From NCBI GenBank assembly GCA_015655615.1, contig JAATES010000299.1, positions 1-14,679 on the forward strand: a stretch of DNA of 14,679 nucleotides. The letters run 5' to 3'. Each line of letters begins with the position of its first letter. The stretch's first letter is position 1. A program made the translations under genes and the position numbers. Positions 5,727 to 14,356 of this stretch are shown one piece after another. The notes beneath the pieces are model-generated. The model searched no databases and had not been told where the DNA came from. It worked only from the letters and a program-made list of their open reading frames with translations. Origin of the DNA: Actinomycetales bacterium. GTDB taxonomy: Bacteria; Actinomycetota; Actinomycetes; Actinomycetales; Cellulomonadaceae.

Positions 5727-6893
5727 GTGCACCGTTCACCCTACGCACTCGCCGCCTTGGCCACCCAGGCCGTCGCCGGTCTCGATGCCCGACAGGTCGC
5801 TGCGCTGACCAGTGCCGCCGACGGCATCGACACCGCTGTCGTCATCGACGCCGAGCAGCGCCGCTGGGTCGTTCGTGCCCCGGTCACAGCGGCCGCCGGT
5901 GCCGCACTGGAAGCCGAAGCTGCCTTTCTGGCGGCCGTGGAGTCGGCTGTCGACACGGGAACGCTGCCCTTCACAGTCCCGCGCACGGCAGGGTACGCCT
6001 CTCTGGACCCGGATGCGGGGCGCGCCCTGGTCCACGCCGAGCTCCCCGGGAATCCGCTCCGTGTGGACCGGCTGACCCCCGGCCCCGGACTGGCGGCAGC
6101 CGTCGGAAGGGCGATCGCCGCGATCCACGAACTGCCCGTGTCCCTTCTCGAATCCACCGGGCACCCTTCCTACTCCGCAGAGGAGTACCGGCAACGGCGC
6201 CTGGCCGAAGTCGACGAAGCCGCCAAGACGGGACGAGTTCCGGTACCCCTGCTGCGCCGCTGGGAGGAGAAACTCGAAGACGTCGCCCTCTGGCGGTTTC
6301 GACCCACGATCACCCACTCCAACCTCTCGGCCGAGGCGATCCTGGTCCAGGCCGGCAATGTGAGCGCCATCACCGAGTGGTCCGACGTCAAGGTGGCCGA
6401 CCCGTCAGACGATCTCGCCTGGCTGCTGGCGGCGGCGCCCTCGGACACGCTGGACTCGATCGTGGAGGCCTATCAGCTCCGCCGCACTGAGCTGCTCGAC
6501 CCCCACCTGGTCGAACGCGCACTGCTGGCCAGCGAGCTTGCCCTGGTGCGCTGGCTGCTCCACGGCGTCCGGCATGACCTTCCTGAGGTGGTCGAGGACG
6601 CCGTCGAGATGCTCTCCGACCTCGATGTCGCGACCGCGGCAGCCGACGGTGAGCTGCTCCGGCTCCCGCAGTACGACCGGCGCGAGGGTCTGCCTGCTGA
6701 CTCGGTCGAGACCCGCATCCTCACCACCTTCGATGCCGGCGGACCAGGCGGCATGGAAGCAGACCTGGCCGAGTCAGACCCCGGCGAGTCAGGCCCCGGC
6801 GAGTCAGGCCTGGCCGAGTCAGGCCCCGGCGAGGACGCTCCAGCCGAACCGGAGCAGGGTCGCGACGAGCCGTCCGACCCGTCAGCCCCCTAG
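5727..6893 (+). CDS. Aminoglycoside/macrolide phosphotransferase-like protein, probable pseudokinase
   Basis: The 388-aa protein has an APH-type layout: an N-lobe with RRWVVRAP (45-52) and an E62/E64 region, then a C-lobe with ITHSNLSAEAIL (195-206) and AITEWSDVKVADPSDDLAWL (214-233). Functional APH enzymes carry HGDxxxxN in the catalytic loop and an Asp in the metal-binding 'DW' segment. Here the loop reads H197-S-N199 with no Asp, the loop Asn is lost, and the DW aspartate is E217. Phosphoryl transfer is therefore doubtful, and the usual label 'macrolide phosphotransferase' should not be taken as function. Residues from about 337 form an acidic Gly/Pro/Ser/Glu tail containing pentapeptide repeats. 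The start MHRSPYALAALAT is typical of the family. It is divergent from nudC and overlaps the 3' end of adnB by 12 bp. Confidence 0.85.
   Translation: MHRSPYALAALATQAVAGLDARQVAALTSAADGIDTAVVIDAEQRRWVVRAPVTAAAGAALEAEAAFLAAVESAVDTGTLPFTVPRTAGYASLDPDAGRALVHAELPGNPLRVDRLTPGPGLAAAVGRAIAAIHELPVSLLESTGHPSYSAEEYRQRRLAEVDEAAKTGRVPVPLLRRWEEKLEDVALWRFRPTITHSNLSAEAILVQAGNVSAITEWSDVKVADPSDDLAWLLAAAPSDTLDSIVEAYQLRRTELLDPHLVERALLASELALVRWLLHGVRHDLPEVVEDAVEMLSDLDVATAAADGELLRLPQYDRREGLPADSVETRILTTFDAGGPGGMEADLAESDPGESGPGESGLAESGPGEDAPAEPEQGRDEPSDPSAP
6756..6830 (+). repeat. 15-bp tandem repeat encoding pentapeptides in the kinase-like protein tail
   Basis: Four units related to GAGTCAGGCCCCGGC run head to tail at 6771-6785, 6786-6800, 6801-6815 and 6816-6830. 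They encode ESDPG, ESGPG, ESGLA and ESGPG. A diverged fifth unit, EADLA, lies at 6756-6770. Units are in frame, so copy-number change would keep the protein frame. Confidence 0.9.
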
Positions 6894-9800
6894 CTCACGA
6901 TCCGCCTCGGCCGTCCCCCTGACCAGCGCCTCCAGGCCGTCGGCATCGAGTAGTGACTGGGGCCGGACAGTGAGGTTGTCGGCCACATAGTGGAAGACGG
7001 CGGCAACCCGATCCAGGGGCAGTCCACTGGCCCGCGACCATGCGAGCCGATAGACCGCGAGCTGCACCTCTCTGGCTCGGATCTCCTCAGCCGCATGCGG
7101 AACTCGCCCCGACTTCCAGTCGACGACCACCACTCCCCCGGGAGTCTGCGGGTCAGGGAAGACCGCATCGATCTTGGTGCGGGTCACGACGCCCGCGATC
7201 ATGGTGTCCACCGCCTCCTCGATGGCAAGGGGCTCCCGGCCGGCCCAGGCCGAGCGCTCGAAGGCCCTCCGCAGCTCGGCGAGTTCCATGGCCTGCTCCT
7301 CCCGACCGGAGAAATCGTCGTCGTCCATGAACAGGTCCCGGTCATCGATGTCCAGCAGTAGTGGTCTCGAATAGAACTGCTCGATCCACCCATGCAGGGC
7401 GGTTCCGCGCCGGGCCGCCGCCAGGGGCTCACGAGGCACGGGACGGCGCCAGTCCCGCTCCACTGCGGCGCGATCCTGCGCAAGCCTGACCAGTGTCGAG
7501 GCCGACAAGTGCTCAGGCAGGAGGACCCCTCGGCTCTGCTGGCGTCGTTCAGCCCGCTCGGCAAGAAGCAATCGCGAGAGGAGACGCAGTTCCGCCACCT
7601 CGGCGGGCTCCTGAGCCGGTGACCTCACGTCTGCGAAACCCGCTGGCCACGCTGGATCGCCCTGCTCTGCAGCCTGGCGCAGTCGCATGAGCCGATGACT
7701 GACCTCCTCGGCCGCCCGTGCGGTCGTCGCCAAGATCTGGCCACTGCCGTCGAGGCTCTGGACGCTGGCCTCCTCGGAGTCCGGCGCCGCAGGCGGCCAC
7801 CAGCCGGTGCGGTCGTCATGGAGCGGGTTATCGGGCTCGATGGCATCGGCGGGAACCGACTCGGGCGACACGTCGGCGAGCCCCGAATCCAGGATCTCGG
7901 AGTAGAAGATAGATGGGGTCGCCGGGTGCCGGACACCGTCGCGCCACCACGCTCCGGTGAGCAGCAGCTCATGACGCGCCCTGGTCAGCGCGACGTATGC
8001 GAGCCTTCGTTCCTCGTCCACGGATTGCTCGCCGGCCTGCGACACAAACCGGTCGATGGCGGCTGCCAGCTCGATCGAATCCTCGATCGTGTCGAGGTCC
8101 AAGACGGGCAGATCCAGTCGGTCGCCCCGCAACGGGTACGGCAATGCGCCAGCAGCGTGCAGCCACGCCTTGTCCTTGGCAGGCTTGGACACGCTGGCCG
8201 TTGCAGGGAAACTCCCGTCGATCAGGCCCGGAACCGCGACGACGTCCCATTCGAGGCCCTTGGCCCCGTGGACGGTGACGAGTTGGACGGCATCGGGGTC
8301 GGGCTCGGTGACCGGGCGGTCCAATCCCCGCTCCTGCGACTGAGCGGCGTCCAGCCAGGCGAGGAATCCGCCCAGCGTGGCGGGCGATGCCGAGCTCGCG
8401 TATGAGGAGGCGACCGTGCGGAGCGCGTCCATATGGGCCCGCGACGACCGACCGGGGCGGGCCAACGCCACCTCGATGTCGAGGTTGAGGGCCTGCTCCG
8501 CACGGGCCAGCAGCTCTGGCAGCGGAAGATAGGTGAGGCTGCGCACCTCGCGCAGCACGGTGGCGAGACGCCGGATGCGATCCAGGCCCGCAGCGGAGAT
8601 CCCTGGCACCGTCTGACCCAGGTCCGCGGCCGTGCCGAGGTCATCCAGTGCGTCCACGATCGACCGGTCCCGCATCGGGGGGGCGGCCTCATCACGAGTC
8701 TCCCGGTCGCTGCCTGACGCATCGTCGGACAGGGCCGTGGAAGAACGCTCCGGGACGGCACCTGCTCCCGGTGCGAGGGCCGTCGCTCGCTCTGCCTGGT
8801 GCAGCGCTCTGTGGTGTTCCCGGCGCTCCATGGCCCGCGCCCAGGCGGAGATGCCGTGCACATCCGCGGCACCGAGGTTCAGCCAGGGTCCCATCAGCAA
8901 CCGCATCAGTGAGTCGCCACGGGAGGGATCGTGCACCACCTCAAGGAAGGCGACGACGTCAGCGACCTCCGGGACGGCGAGCAGTCCTCCCAAGCCCACG
9001 ATCTCAACGGGGATCGCCCGAGCTTTCAGTGCCGCCGCGATCCGCGGGAACTGTTTGCGTGCCCGGCACAGCACAGCGGTCGAGACCGCGCCCTGCGGCG
9101 ACGAGGACGGCTGCCAGCGAGCTGCCACGAAGTCTGCGATGGCATCGGCCTCCTCCTGCGTGGACTGTGCCCAAAGCGCGCGCACGGTTCCCGACCCGGC
9201 GCCCGGCCTCGCCACGAGGGGTGCCACGTCCACCGTCACCAGGGACTCGCGCAGCGGCTGGGCCACCAGGTTCGCCGCGTCCAGGACCGCCTGGTCATTG
9301 CGCCACGAGGTCGACAGTTGCCGGGCGAGCGCGTCCTCGCCCTGCGTCTGGGGGAACTCGGTGACGAACCGCGACAGGCTCGAGGCGCTCGCTCCTCGCC
9401 AGGCGTAGATCGACTGATGTGGATCTCCCACTGCCGTGACCGCGTGACCGGAGCCGAAGAGCGCCCGCAGCAGTGTGGTCTGAGCGTGCGAGGTGTCCTG
9501 ATACTCGTCCAGCAGCACGGCCGCATACCGCCGCCGCTCGGATTCGCCCACGGCGGGGACCTCACGCGCAAGCCGGGCCGCCAGTGCGATCTGGTCCCCG
9601 AAGGCCAGCACCCCCCGCTCTCTCTTGGCAGCACGCAACTGTTCGACCAGCCTGATCAGGCGACGCCGCAGCTCCAACGAGGACCTGAGCTTGCGGGCGT
9701 CCTCAGGCACCGCCCGTCGCCCCTGGGCCAGCGGGATGGAGTCCAGCCGGGCCAGGTCGGCTACGATGCGCTGCGTCACGTCCCCGGCACTGACCAGATG

Positions 9801-10370
9801 CTCATTCATCGCGTTGTCCAGGCTCAGGACTGCCGCGGTCAGCGTGCCGACGCTCAAGGGAGTCTCGAGGTCCTCCGACCATGACTCCACCACCGAGGCC
9901 GCGAGCTGCCACGTGCCCGCCTCGGTGAGGAGCTGAGCACCAGGCTCGAGCCCGAGTCGAAGTCCGTGATCGGCCACGATGCCGCCGGCATAGGAATTGT
10001 ACGTCGAAACGGTGGGCCGATCGAGGAGGTCGAGTGAGGAATCAGCCTTCCCCTGGGCGCGCCGCAGCTCCCGCAGGCGCCGGTCGATCCGTTCAGAGAG
10101 CTCCCCTGCGGCCTTACGGGTGAAGGTGAGCCCGAGCACTTGATCCGGCTCCACCCAGCCGTTGGCGATCAGCCACACCACCCGTCCCGCCATCGTCTCG
10201 GTCTTGCCCGAGCCTGCCCCGGCGACCACGATCATGGGAACCAGCGGCGCCTCGATGACCTCGATCTGCTCGGGGGTGGGACGAGGCCTCCCCAGCACGT
10301 CCGCGATCTCGATGGCGGAGATCGCCGGGAGGGGCATGCTCCGCACGGGCGGTCGACGCGAGGCCGTCAT
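6882..10370 (-). CDS. adnB: AdnB, motor-nuclease subunit of the AdnAB double-strand break resection complex
   Basis: The 1162-aa protein has an N-terminal UvrD-like motor: GAGSGKT (51-57), GLTFTRKAA (80-88), LLDEYQD (286-292), VGDPHQSIYAWRGA (314-327), HGAKGLEWD (701-709) and RLAYVALTRAR (789-799). A C-terminal RecB-like PD-(D/E)XK nuclease has H993, D1068, D1084-W-K1086 and QLAVYRLAW (1103-1111). All key residues are intact, so ATPase and nuclease should both work. AdnAB is the mycobacterial-type counterpart of RecBCD/AddAB. The sequence VVAGAGSGKTETMAGRVVWL marks this subunit as AdnB. Residues about 528-570 form a low-complexity insert. The ATG at 10370 overlaps the adnA stop (ATGA), with a G-rich site upstream, so translation is coupled. 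Its 3' end overlaps the kinase-like gene on the other strand. Confidence 0.95.
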   Translation of the reverse strand: MTASRRPPVRSMPLPAISAIEIADVLGRPRPTPEQIEVIEAPLVPMIVVAGAGSGKTETMAGRVVWLIANGWVEPDQVLGLTFTRKAAGELSERIDRRLRELRRAQGKADSSLDLLDRPTVSTYNSYAGGIVADHGLRLGLEPGAQLLTEAGTWQLAASVVESWSEDLETPLSVGTLTAAVLSLDNAMNEHLVSAGDVTQRIVADLARLDSIPLAQGRRAVPEDARKLRSSLELRRRLIRLVEQLRAAKRERGVLAFGDQIALAARLAREVPAVGESERRRYAAVLLDEYQDTSHAQTTLLRALFGSGHAVTAVGDPHQSIYAWRGASASSLSRFVTEFPQTQGEDALARQLSTSWRNDQAVLDAANLVAQPLRESLVTVDVAPLVARPGAGSGTVRALWAQSTQEEADAIADFVAARWQPSSSPQGAVSTAVLCRARKQFPRIAAALKARAIPVEIVGLGGLLAVPEVADVVAFLEVVHDPSRGDSLMRLLMGPWLNLGAADVHGISAWARAMERREHHRALHQAERATALAPGAGAVPERSSTALSDDASGSDRETRDEAAPPMRDRSIVDALDDLGTAADLGQTVPGISAAGLDRIRRLATVLREVRSLTYLPLPELLARAEQALNLDIEVALARPGRSSRAHMDALRTVASSYASSASPATLGGFLAWLDAAQSQERGLDRPVTEPDPDAVQLVTVHGAKGLEWDVVAVPGLIDGSFPATASVSKPAKDKAWLHAAGALPYPLRGDRLDLPVLDLDTIEDSIELAAAIDRFVSQAGEQSVDEERRLAYVALTRARHELLLTGAWWRDGVRHPATPSIFYSEILDSGLADVSPESVPADAIEPDNPLHDDRTGWWPPAAPDSEEASVQSLDGSGQILATTARAAEEVSHRLMRLRQAAEQGDPAWPAGFADVRSPAQEPAEVAELRLLSRLLLAERAERRQQSRGVLLPEHLSASTLVRLAQDRAAVERDWRRPVPREPLAAARRGTALHGWIEQFYSRPLLLDIDDRDLFMDDDDFSGREEQAMELAELRRAFERSAWAGREPLAIEEAVDTMIAGVVTRTKIDAVFPDPQTPGGVVVVDWKSGRVPHAAEEIRAREVQLAVYRLAWSRASGLPLDRVAAVFHYVADNLTVRPQSLLDADGLEALVRGTAEADRELGG

Positions 10371-13300
10371 CTCGTCGCCCCCCGTCCTGTAGTCGGCCCG
10401 GCATCCATGCCCGAACTCGGATCAGCTCCTTGCGTGCTCAAGCCATGTGCACGCCGGGCTCGATCCTCCACCGTCGAGAATGAACTGCGAGGTGCACGGC
10501 ACCCCTCGTCTCCGGTCGCCCCCCGCACCGGGGCCACCATCTGACCTTCGGGCTGGACCGGGCAGGCCCGCCGGACCGGACAATGCAAGCATCCTGGATT
10601 CACCGTGGCCCAGAACTGGGCGGCAGCCATGATCTGCGCGGCCTCCTCGACCATCTCCTCGGCCCATCCCGGATGCTCGAAATCGGCCAGGGCAGGTTGC
10701 TGTCGAGTGCCGGGACCCCGCATACCCACCCCGAGGTAGACCAGTTCCGCCCCGTCGGGATCGTCCGCGCCGTCATCGCGCGAGAGGGCGACCTGGTAAC
10801 TGGCCAGCTGCGGGTCGACCTCCGCCTCTGCAGCCGTCAAGGGCGTCTTCCCGGTCTTGTAGTCGGTCACTCGCAGACCTGCAGCAGTACGGTCGACCCG
10901 GTCGATGGAGCCTCGGAGCCTCGCTCGTCCCACCGGGATGTCGAAGCCCTGCTCGACCGCGACGGGCTCTCCGGCACCGGACTGGAAGTCACCGAGACGA
11001 CGCACCATGCCCTCGGCCTGGTGGCGCAGCTGCATCGCTGGCCACCCCGGGGGCAAGCCGAGCTCAGGCCACCGGCGGTCGAGCTCGGCGGACAGCTCGA
11101 CGGAGTCGGCCGACGGTAAGTCCCGGGCGATGGCGTGGATCAGGGTTCCCAGCCCTGCCGCCACCTGCTCCTGACCCGAGCCGTCAGCAGCCTCCACCAC
11201 CCACCGCAGCGCACACGTGTGCACCTGTGTGACCTTGGAGGGAGAGACCGCCACCGACGAGTCGTGGTCGGCCAGCGGGCCCATGCTCGATGGCGCGGCG
11301 ACGGAATACCACCACCGGGGATCGGCCTGCCGGACACCCACCTGGGCGAGGTCAGCCAACAGGCCGCTCCACGACGACGACTCCTCCCGCTGCGCCGTGA
11401 TCGCGCGCGCGAGCCCCGCCCGTGCCGTGATGACGACTCCGCGAAGGTCCAACGGCACCCTGGGCAGCGATCCGGCAAGGCCACTGTCGCCATCCGCTCC
11501 TGTCTCCGGAGCGATCAGTGAGCAGAACACCGAAGGCTGGCTATCGGCATCCTGAACCGCGGTGACGACCAGGCGCCGTCGCGCTCGGGAGGTCGCGACG
11601 GCCAGCAGCCGGAGCTCATCGTCGAGGACCGCGTGCCGCGCCGCGCGAGGGTCGTTCCCGGAGCCCCGACCGTCGACGAGGTCGGCGAGTGCCTGCGCCC
11701 CCAGCAGCGAGTCGCGGAGCCGCAAGTCCGGCCAGGTGCCGTCCTGAACCCCCGAGACCACGACGAGGTCCCATTCGCGGCCTGCCGCCTGAGCGGGTGT
11801 GATCACCTCGACCGCACCGCCCGGACGCGCTCGAGCGGCGAGGGAGTCGGCAGGGATGCGCAACCCGAGCAGCCATTCGACGAACTGGCCGACCGAGGCA
11901 GCGATGTGACGTTCGGTGTAGACCTCGGCTTCGCGGAATGCGGCCATGACCGCATCGAGATCGGCGTCGGCCCGTTGTGCCGCTGAGCCGGAGCCCCACG
12001 CACGTTCCTGCCACTCCTCGGCCACCTGAGCCGCGTCCCACACTGCCCACAGCGTCAGATGCGCATCCGATCCCGCCTGCACAGCGGCACGGGCGGCCGC
12101 GATCATCGCGCGGATTCGGCGTACTGCCGCACTTCCTGGAGCGTGTGGCTCGACCCCGCCCGCAGGGTCGGTGACGGCTTCGACCAGCAGGTCGTCCGAC
12201 GAGCGTCTCCCTCCCGACATCCGCTCCTGCCGCAGGAGTGCCCGCCGTAGCCGCCGCATCCGCAGCGCGTCCAATCCCCCGTAGGGGGAACTCAGGAGCT
12301 CTGCCACCACGGGCTCATCCCAGAGCTCGTCGGACGCGCGGCCGATCACCATCAGCAGGGCACGGACCGCCGGTTCACTGCGCAGCGGTTGGTCCGCGCC
12401 CATCCCGGAGACCGGCACCGCCGCCGCAGCCAAAGCCCTCCGCAAGGCGGTGACCTGGCCCGATGTCCGGGCGATGACGGCCATCTGCGACCACGGCGTG
12501 CGGTCCAGCAGGTGCTCCGTCCGCAGCAGCCGGGCGACGACGGCATGCTCCTCCACCACCGAACCGGCCTGACACCTCTCGACCGAGCCCGCCAGGCGCT
12601 GGCCCGCCGCCTCCCGAAGGGCCTCCCGATGCGCCACTCCCGCGGAACTACCGATGTGCTGCACGACCCGGCCCACGACCTCTCGCACCGCATCCGCCTG
12701 GCGCCACGTGGACCGCAGCACGATCTGCTCAGCCGAGAACTCGCCGTCGAAGACCCTCCCGTGTGGCGCCGGCTGCGCCATGGCACGACCCAGCAAGTCT
12801 GGCCGGGCACCACGGAAACCCTGCACAGCCTGGTCCGGATCGCCCAGCAGGACGACGCGAGCACCGTCCTGGGTCAGCTCTCGCAGCAGGCGGGCTGTCG
12901 CGGCAGTGGCGTCCTGATAGTCGTCGACCACGACGAGGGTCCACTGGGGGCGCCCCGGCTCCGCCGCCGCAACCCACCGGCGCACGGTCTCGGCCGCCAC
13001 GTCGACCAGAGTCGCCGCGTCGTACCGCGGGCCCACATCCGGTGTCTGACGAGAGATGGTGGTGACATCGAGGTACTCGGAGTACAGCGACGCTGCCGCC
13101 ACCCATTCCGGCCTGCGCTCGGAGCGCCCGAGCCGTCCCAGCTCCACGGGGCCCACACCGCGTTCCGCGCACCGCATCAGCAGATCCCGCAACTCCGCCC
13201 GGAATCCGGCCAGTGCCAGCACCTCGGGCGTGATGCCTTCGGGCCAGGCGACACGAACGCCTTCACCGGCGGCGTGGCCCGCCAGGAGCGCCGCCAGATC

Positions 13301-13657
13301 GGCATCCTGCTCCGGACCGGTCGCGAGCTCGGGCAGCGGATCGCCGTCCAGCCGGCACTGCTGAGCGACGATGGCATAGGCCAGCGATGCCACCGAACGC
13401 ACCATCGTGCCGCGCAGCGTGCGGCCGAGCCGCACCGTGAGCCGGTCCCGCAGAGCGGTCGCGGATCTGCGATCAGGTGCCAGCAGCAGCACGGACCCGG
13501 GCTGATCGGAGCCCTGCTCCACGGCGCGGGCGATAGCTTCCACCGCCAGAGTGGTCTTGCCGGACCCGGGCGCGCCAACGACCGCCACATTGCCGCCGTG
13601 AGTCACGGCGTCCAACGCGGCGAGCTGGGACTGGTCCCAGGCCGGATTCGTGTCCAC
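10367..13657 (-). CDS. adnA: AdnA, motor-nuclease subunit of AdnAB with a cysteine cluster for [4Fe-4S]
   Basis: The 1096-aa protein starts with a UvrD-like motor: GAPGSGKT (28-35), motif II VDDYQD (244-249), LGDPDQAVQGF (271-281), a diverged motif V TPAQAAGREWD (620-630) and motif VI RLLAVATSRAR (683-693). The usual catalytic Glu of motif II is Asp here and motif V lacks HxxKG, suggesting a weak or structural motor. That fits the view from mycobacteria that AdnB drives unwinding. The C-terminal nuclease looks intact: H841, D919, D932-Y-K934 and Q950. C815 together with C1023, C1026 and C1032 form the AddB/Cas4-like iron-sulfur pattern flanking the nuclease. About 60 disordered residues follow. 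The GTG at 13657 begins MDTNPAWDQSQ. The gene is divergent from the DoxX gene. Confidence 0.94.
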   Translation of the reverse strand: MDTNPAWDQSQLAALDAVTHGGNVAVVGAPGSGKTTLAVEAIARAVEQGSDQPGSVLLLAPDRRSATALRDRLTVRLGRTLRGTMVRSVASLAYAIVAQQCRLDGDPLPELATGPEQDADLAALLAGHAAGEGVRVAWPEGITPEVLALAGFRAELRDLLMRCAERGVGPVELGRLGRSERRPEWVAAASLYSEYLDVTTISRQTPDVGPRYDAATLVDVAAETVRRWVAAAEPGRPQWTLVVVDDYQDATAATARLLRELTQDGARVVLLGDPDQAVQGFRGARPDLLGRAMAQPAPHGRVFDGEFSAEQIVLRSTWRQADAVREVVGRVVQHIGSSAGVAHREALREAAGQRLAGSVERCQAGSVVEEHAVVARLLRTEHLLDRTPWSQMAVIARTSGQVTALRRALAAAAVPVSGMGADQPLRSEPAVRALLMVIGRASDELWDEPVVAELLSSPYGGLDALRMRRLRRALLRQERMSGGRRSSDDLLVEAVTDPAGGVEPHAPGSAAVRRIRAMIAAARAAVQAGSDAHLTLWAVWDAAQVAEEWQERAWGSGSAAQRADADLDAVMAAFREAEVYTERHIAASVGQFVEWLLGLRIPADSLAARARPGGAVEVITPAQAAGREWDLVVVSGVQDGTWPDLRLRDSLLGAQALADLVDGRGSGNDPRAARHAVLDDELRLLAVATSRARRRLVVTAVQDADSQPSVFCSLIAPETGADGDSGLAGSLPRVPLDLRGVVITARAGLARAITAQREESSSWSGLLADLAQVGVRQADPRWWYSVAAPSSMGPLADHDSSVAVSPSKVTQVHTCALRWVVEAADGSGQEQVAAGLGTLIHAIARDLPSADSVELSAELDRRWPELGLPPGWPAMQLRHQAEGMVRRLGDFQSGAGEPVAVEQGFDIPVGRARLRGSIDRVDRTAAGLRVTDYKTGKTPLTAAEAEVDPQLASYQVALSRDDGADDPDGAELVYLGVGMRGPGTRQQPALADFEHPGWAEEMVEEAAQIMAAAQFWATVNPGCLHCPVRRACPVQPEGQMVAPVRGATGDEGCRAPRSSFSTVEDRARRAHGLSTQGADPSSGMDAGPTTGRGATR

Positions 13658-13754
13658 CTCACGATCACATCACAGGCCTCGGACAGAGGCGGCATCCGCA
13701 GGACCGCGCTACCGTGGAGCACAGCACCACACACCCCCGAGAGAGTGAGACATC

Positions 13755-14222
13755 ATGCCGGTCAGATCCTTGGGACGAGTCCTGCTCGCCACGCCCTTCC
13801 TCCGCGACGGCGTGGACGCTGCCCGGCGGCCGACGTCACACCTGGCAGCCGCCCGCCCCGCAGCCGATGCCCTCACCCGGCTGACAGGACGGCCCGCGGC
13901 CTCGGACCAGGACCTGGTCAAGGTCGTCCGCGCCCACGGCATCCTGACCACGGTCGTCGCCCTCGCGCTCGCGACTGGCAAAGCTCCGCGTACCTCGGCC
14001 CTCGCCCTCGCCCTGCTGACCGTGCCGCGGCTCGTAGCGGCTCAGCCCTTCACTGCGAATCCCGCACCCCGGGAGCCCCGGATCAAGGAGTTCGCACAGG
14101 CGGCCGGACTCCTCGGCGGCGCCCTGGTGGCTGCGGCCGACACCCAGGGACGACCCAGCCTGGCCTGGCGGATCGACCAGGCACGCGAGGCCCGGCTGGC
14201 CAGGAAGGAAGCCGCCGAATAG
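13755..14222 (+). CDS. DoxX-like small integral membrane protein
   Basis: The 155-aa protein begins MPVRSLGRVLLATPFLRDGVDA. Four hydrophobic stretches at about 6-20, 58-74, 79-96 and 115-128 suggest a four-helix membrane protein of the DoxX family. The charged C-terminus (residues 139-155) is probably cytosolic. DoxX-type proteins have been linked to redox balance in mycobacteria, but the substrate of this one is unknown. The ATG at 13755 has a purine-rich GAGAGTGAGA upstream, and TACCGT at 13710-13715 is a possible -10. Similar genes next to aroA are, as I recall, common in Micrococcales. It is divergent from adnA and 134 bp from aroA. Family assignment comes from the N-terminal pattern, helix count and context. 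Confidence 0.75.
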   Translation: MPVRSLGRVLLATPFLRDGVDAARRPTSHLAAARPAADALTRLTGRPAASDQDLVKVVRAHGILTTVVALALATGKAPRTSALALALLTVPRLVAAQPFTANPAPREPRIKEFAQAAGLLGGALVAAADTQGRPSLAWRIDQAREARLARKEAAE

Positions 14223-14344
14223 CACGTCCGACCGCCAGACCTCTGCATCCGGCCTGCGGAGTCCCTGCGTCCGGCCGGCGGTGCGCCGAGCCTGTCCCGA
14301 ACGTCAGGACCCGGCCTGCACGGCCCGCCCGCTGGTGCAGCCGT

Positions 14345-14356
14345 TAGGCTGAGGAC
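14345..14356 (+). promoter_or_regulatory. aroA: -10 element of a probable leaderless aroA promoter
   Basis: TAGGCT (14345-14350) is followed by 6 nt and the GTG at 14357. GAGGA directly before the GTG is too close for a normal Shine-Dalgarno. No clear -35 is seen, so this is a spacing-based inference. Confidence 0.45.

Noticed and set aside
5727..6893. Calling the kinase-like gene a macrolide resistance phosphotransferase
   Set aside because: The catalytic Asp and metal-binding Asp are replaced, so similarity to the family does not support drug phosphorylation.
7695..8405. 236-codon plus-strand frame opposite adnB
   Set aside because: It is antisense to the conserved motif V/VI region of adnB and has no matching family.
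14313..14342. Inverted repeat GGCCTGCAC / GTGCAGCC between the DoxX gene and aroA
   Set aside because: The stem has a bulge, a 13-nt loop and no T-run, so it is not a convincing terminator; it may be chance in GC-rich DNA.
12389..14347. Very long plus-strand open frame (652 codons) opposite adnA and across the DoxX gene
   Set aside because: It is antisense to the conserved AdnA motor domain, has Arg/Pro/His-rich composition typical of GC-rich shadow frames, and continues out of frame through the DoxX gene.
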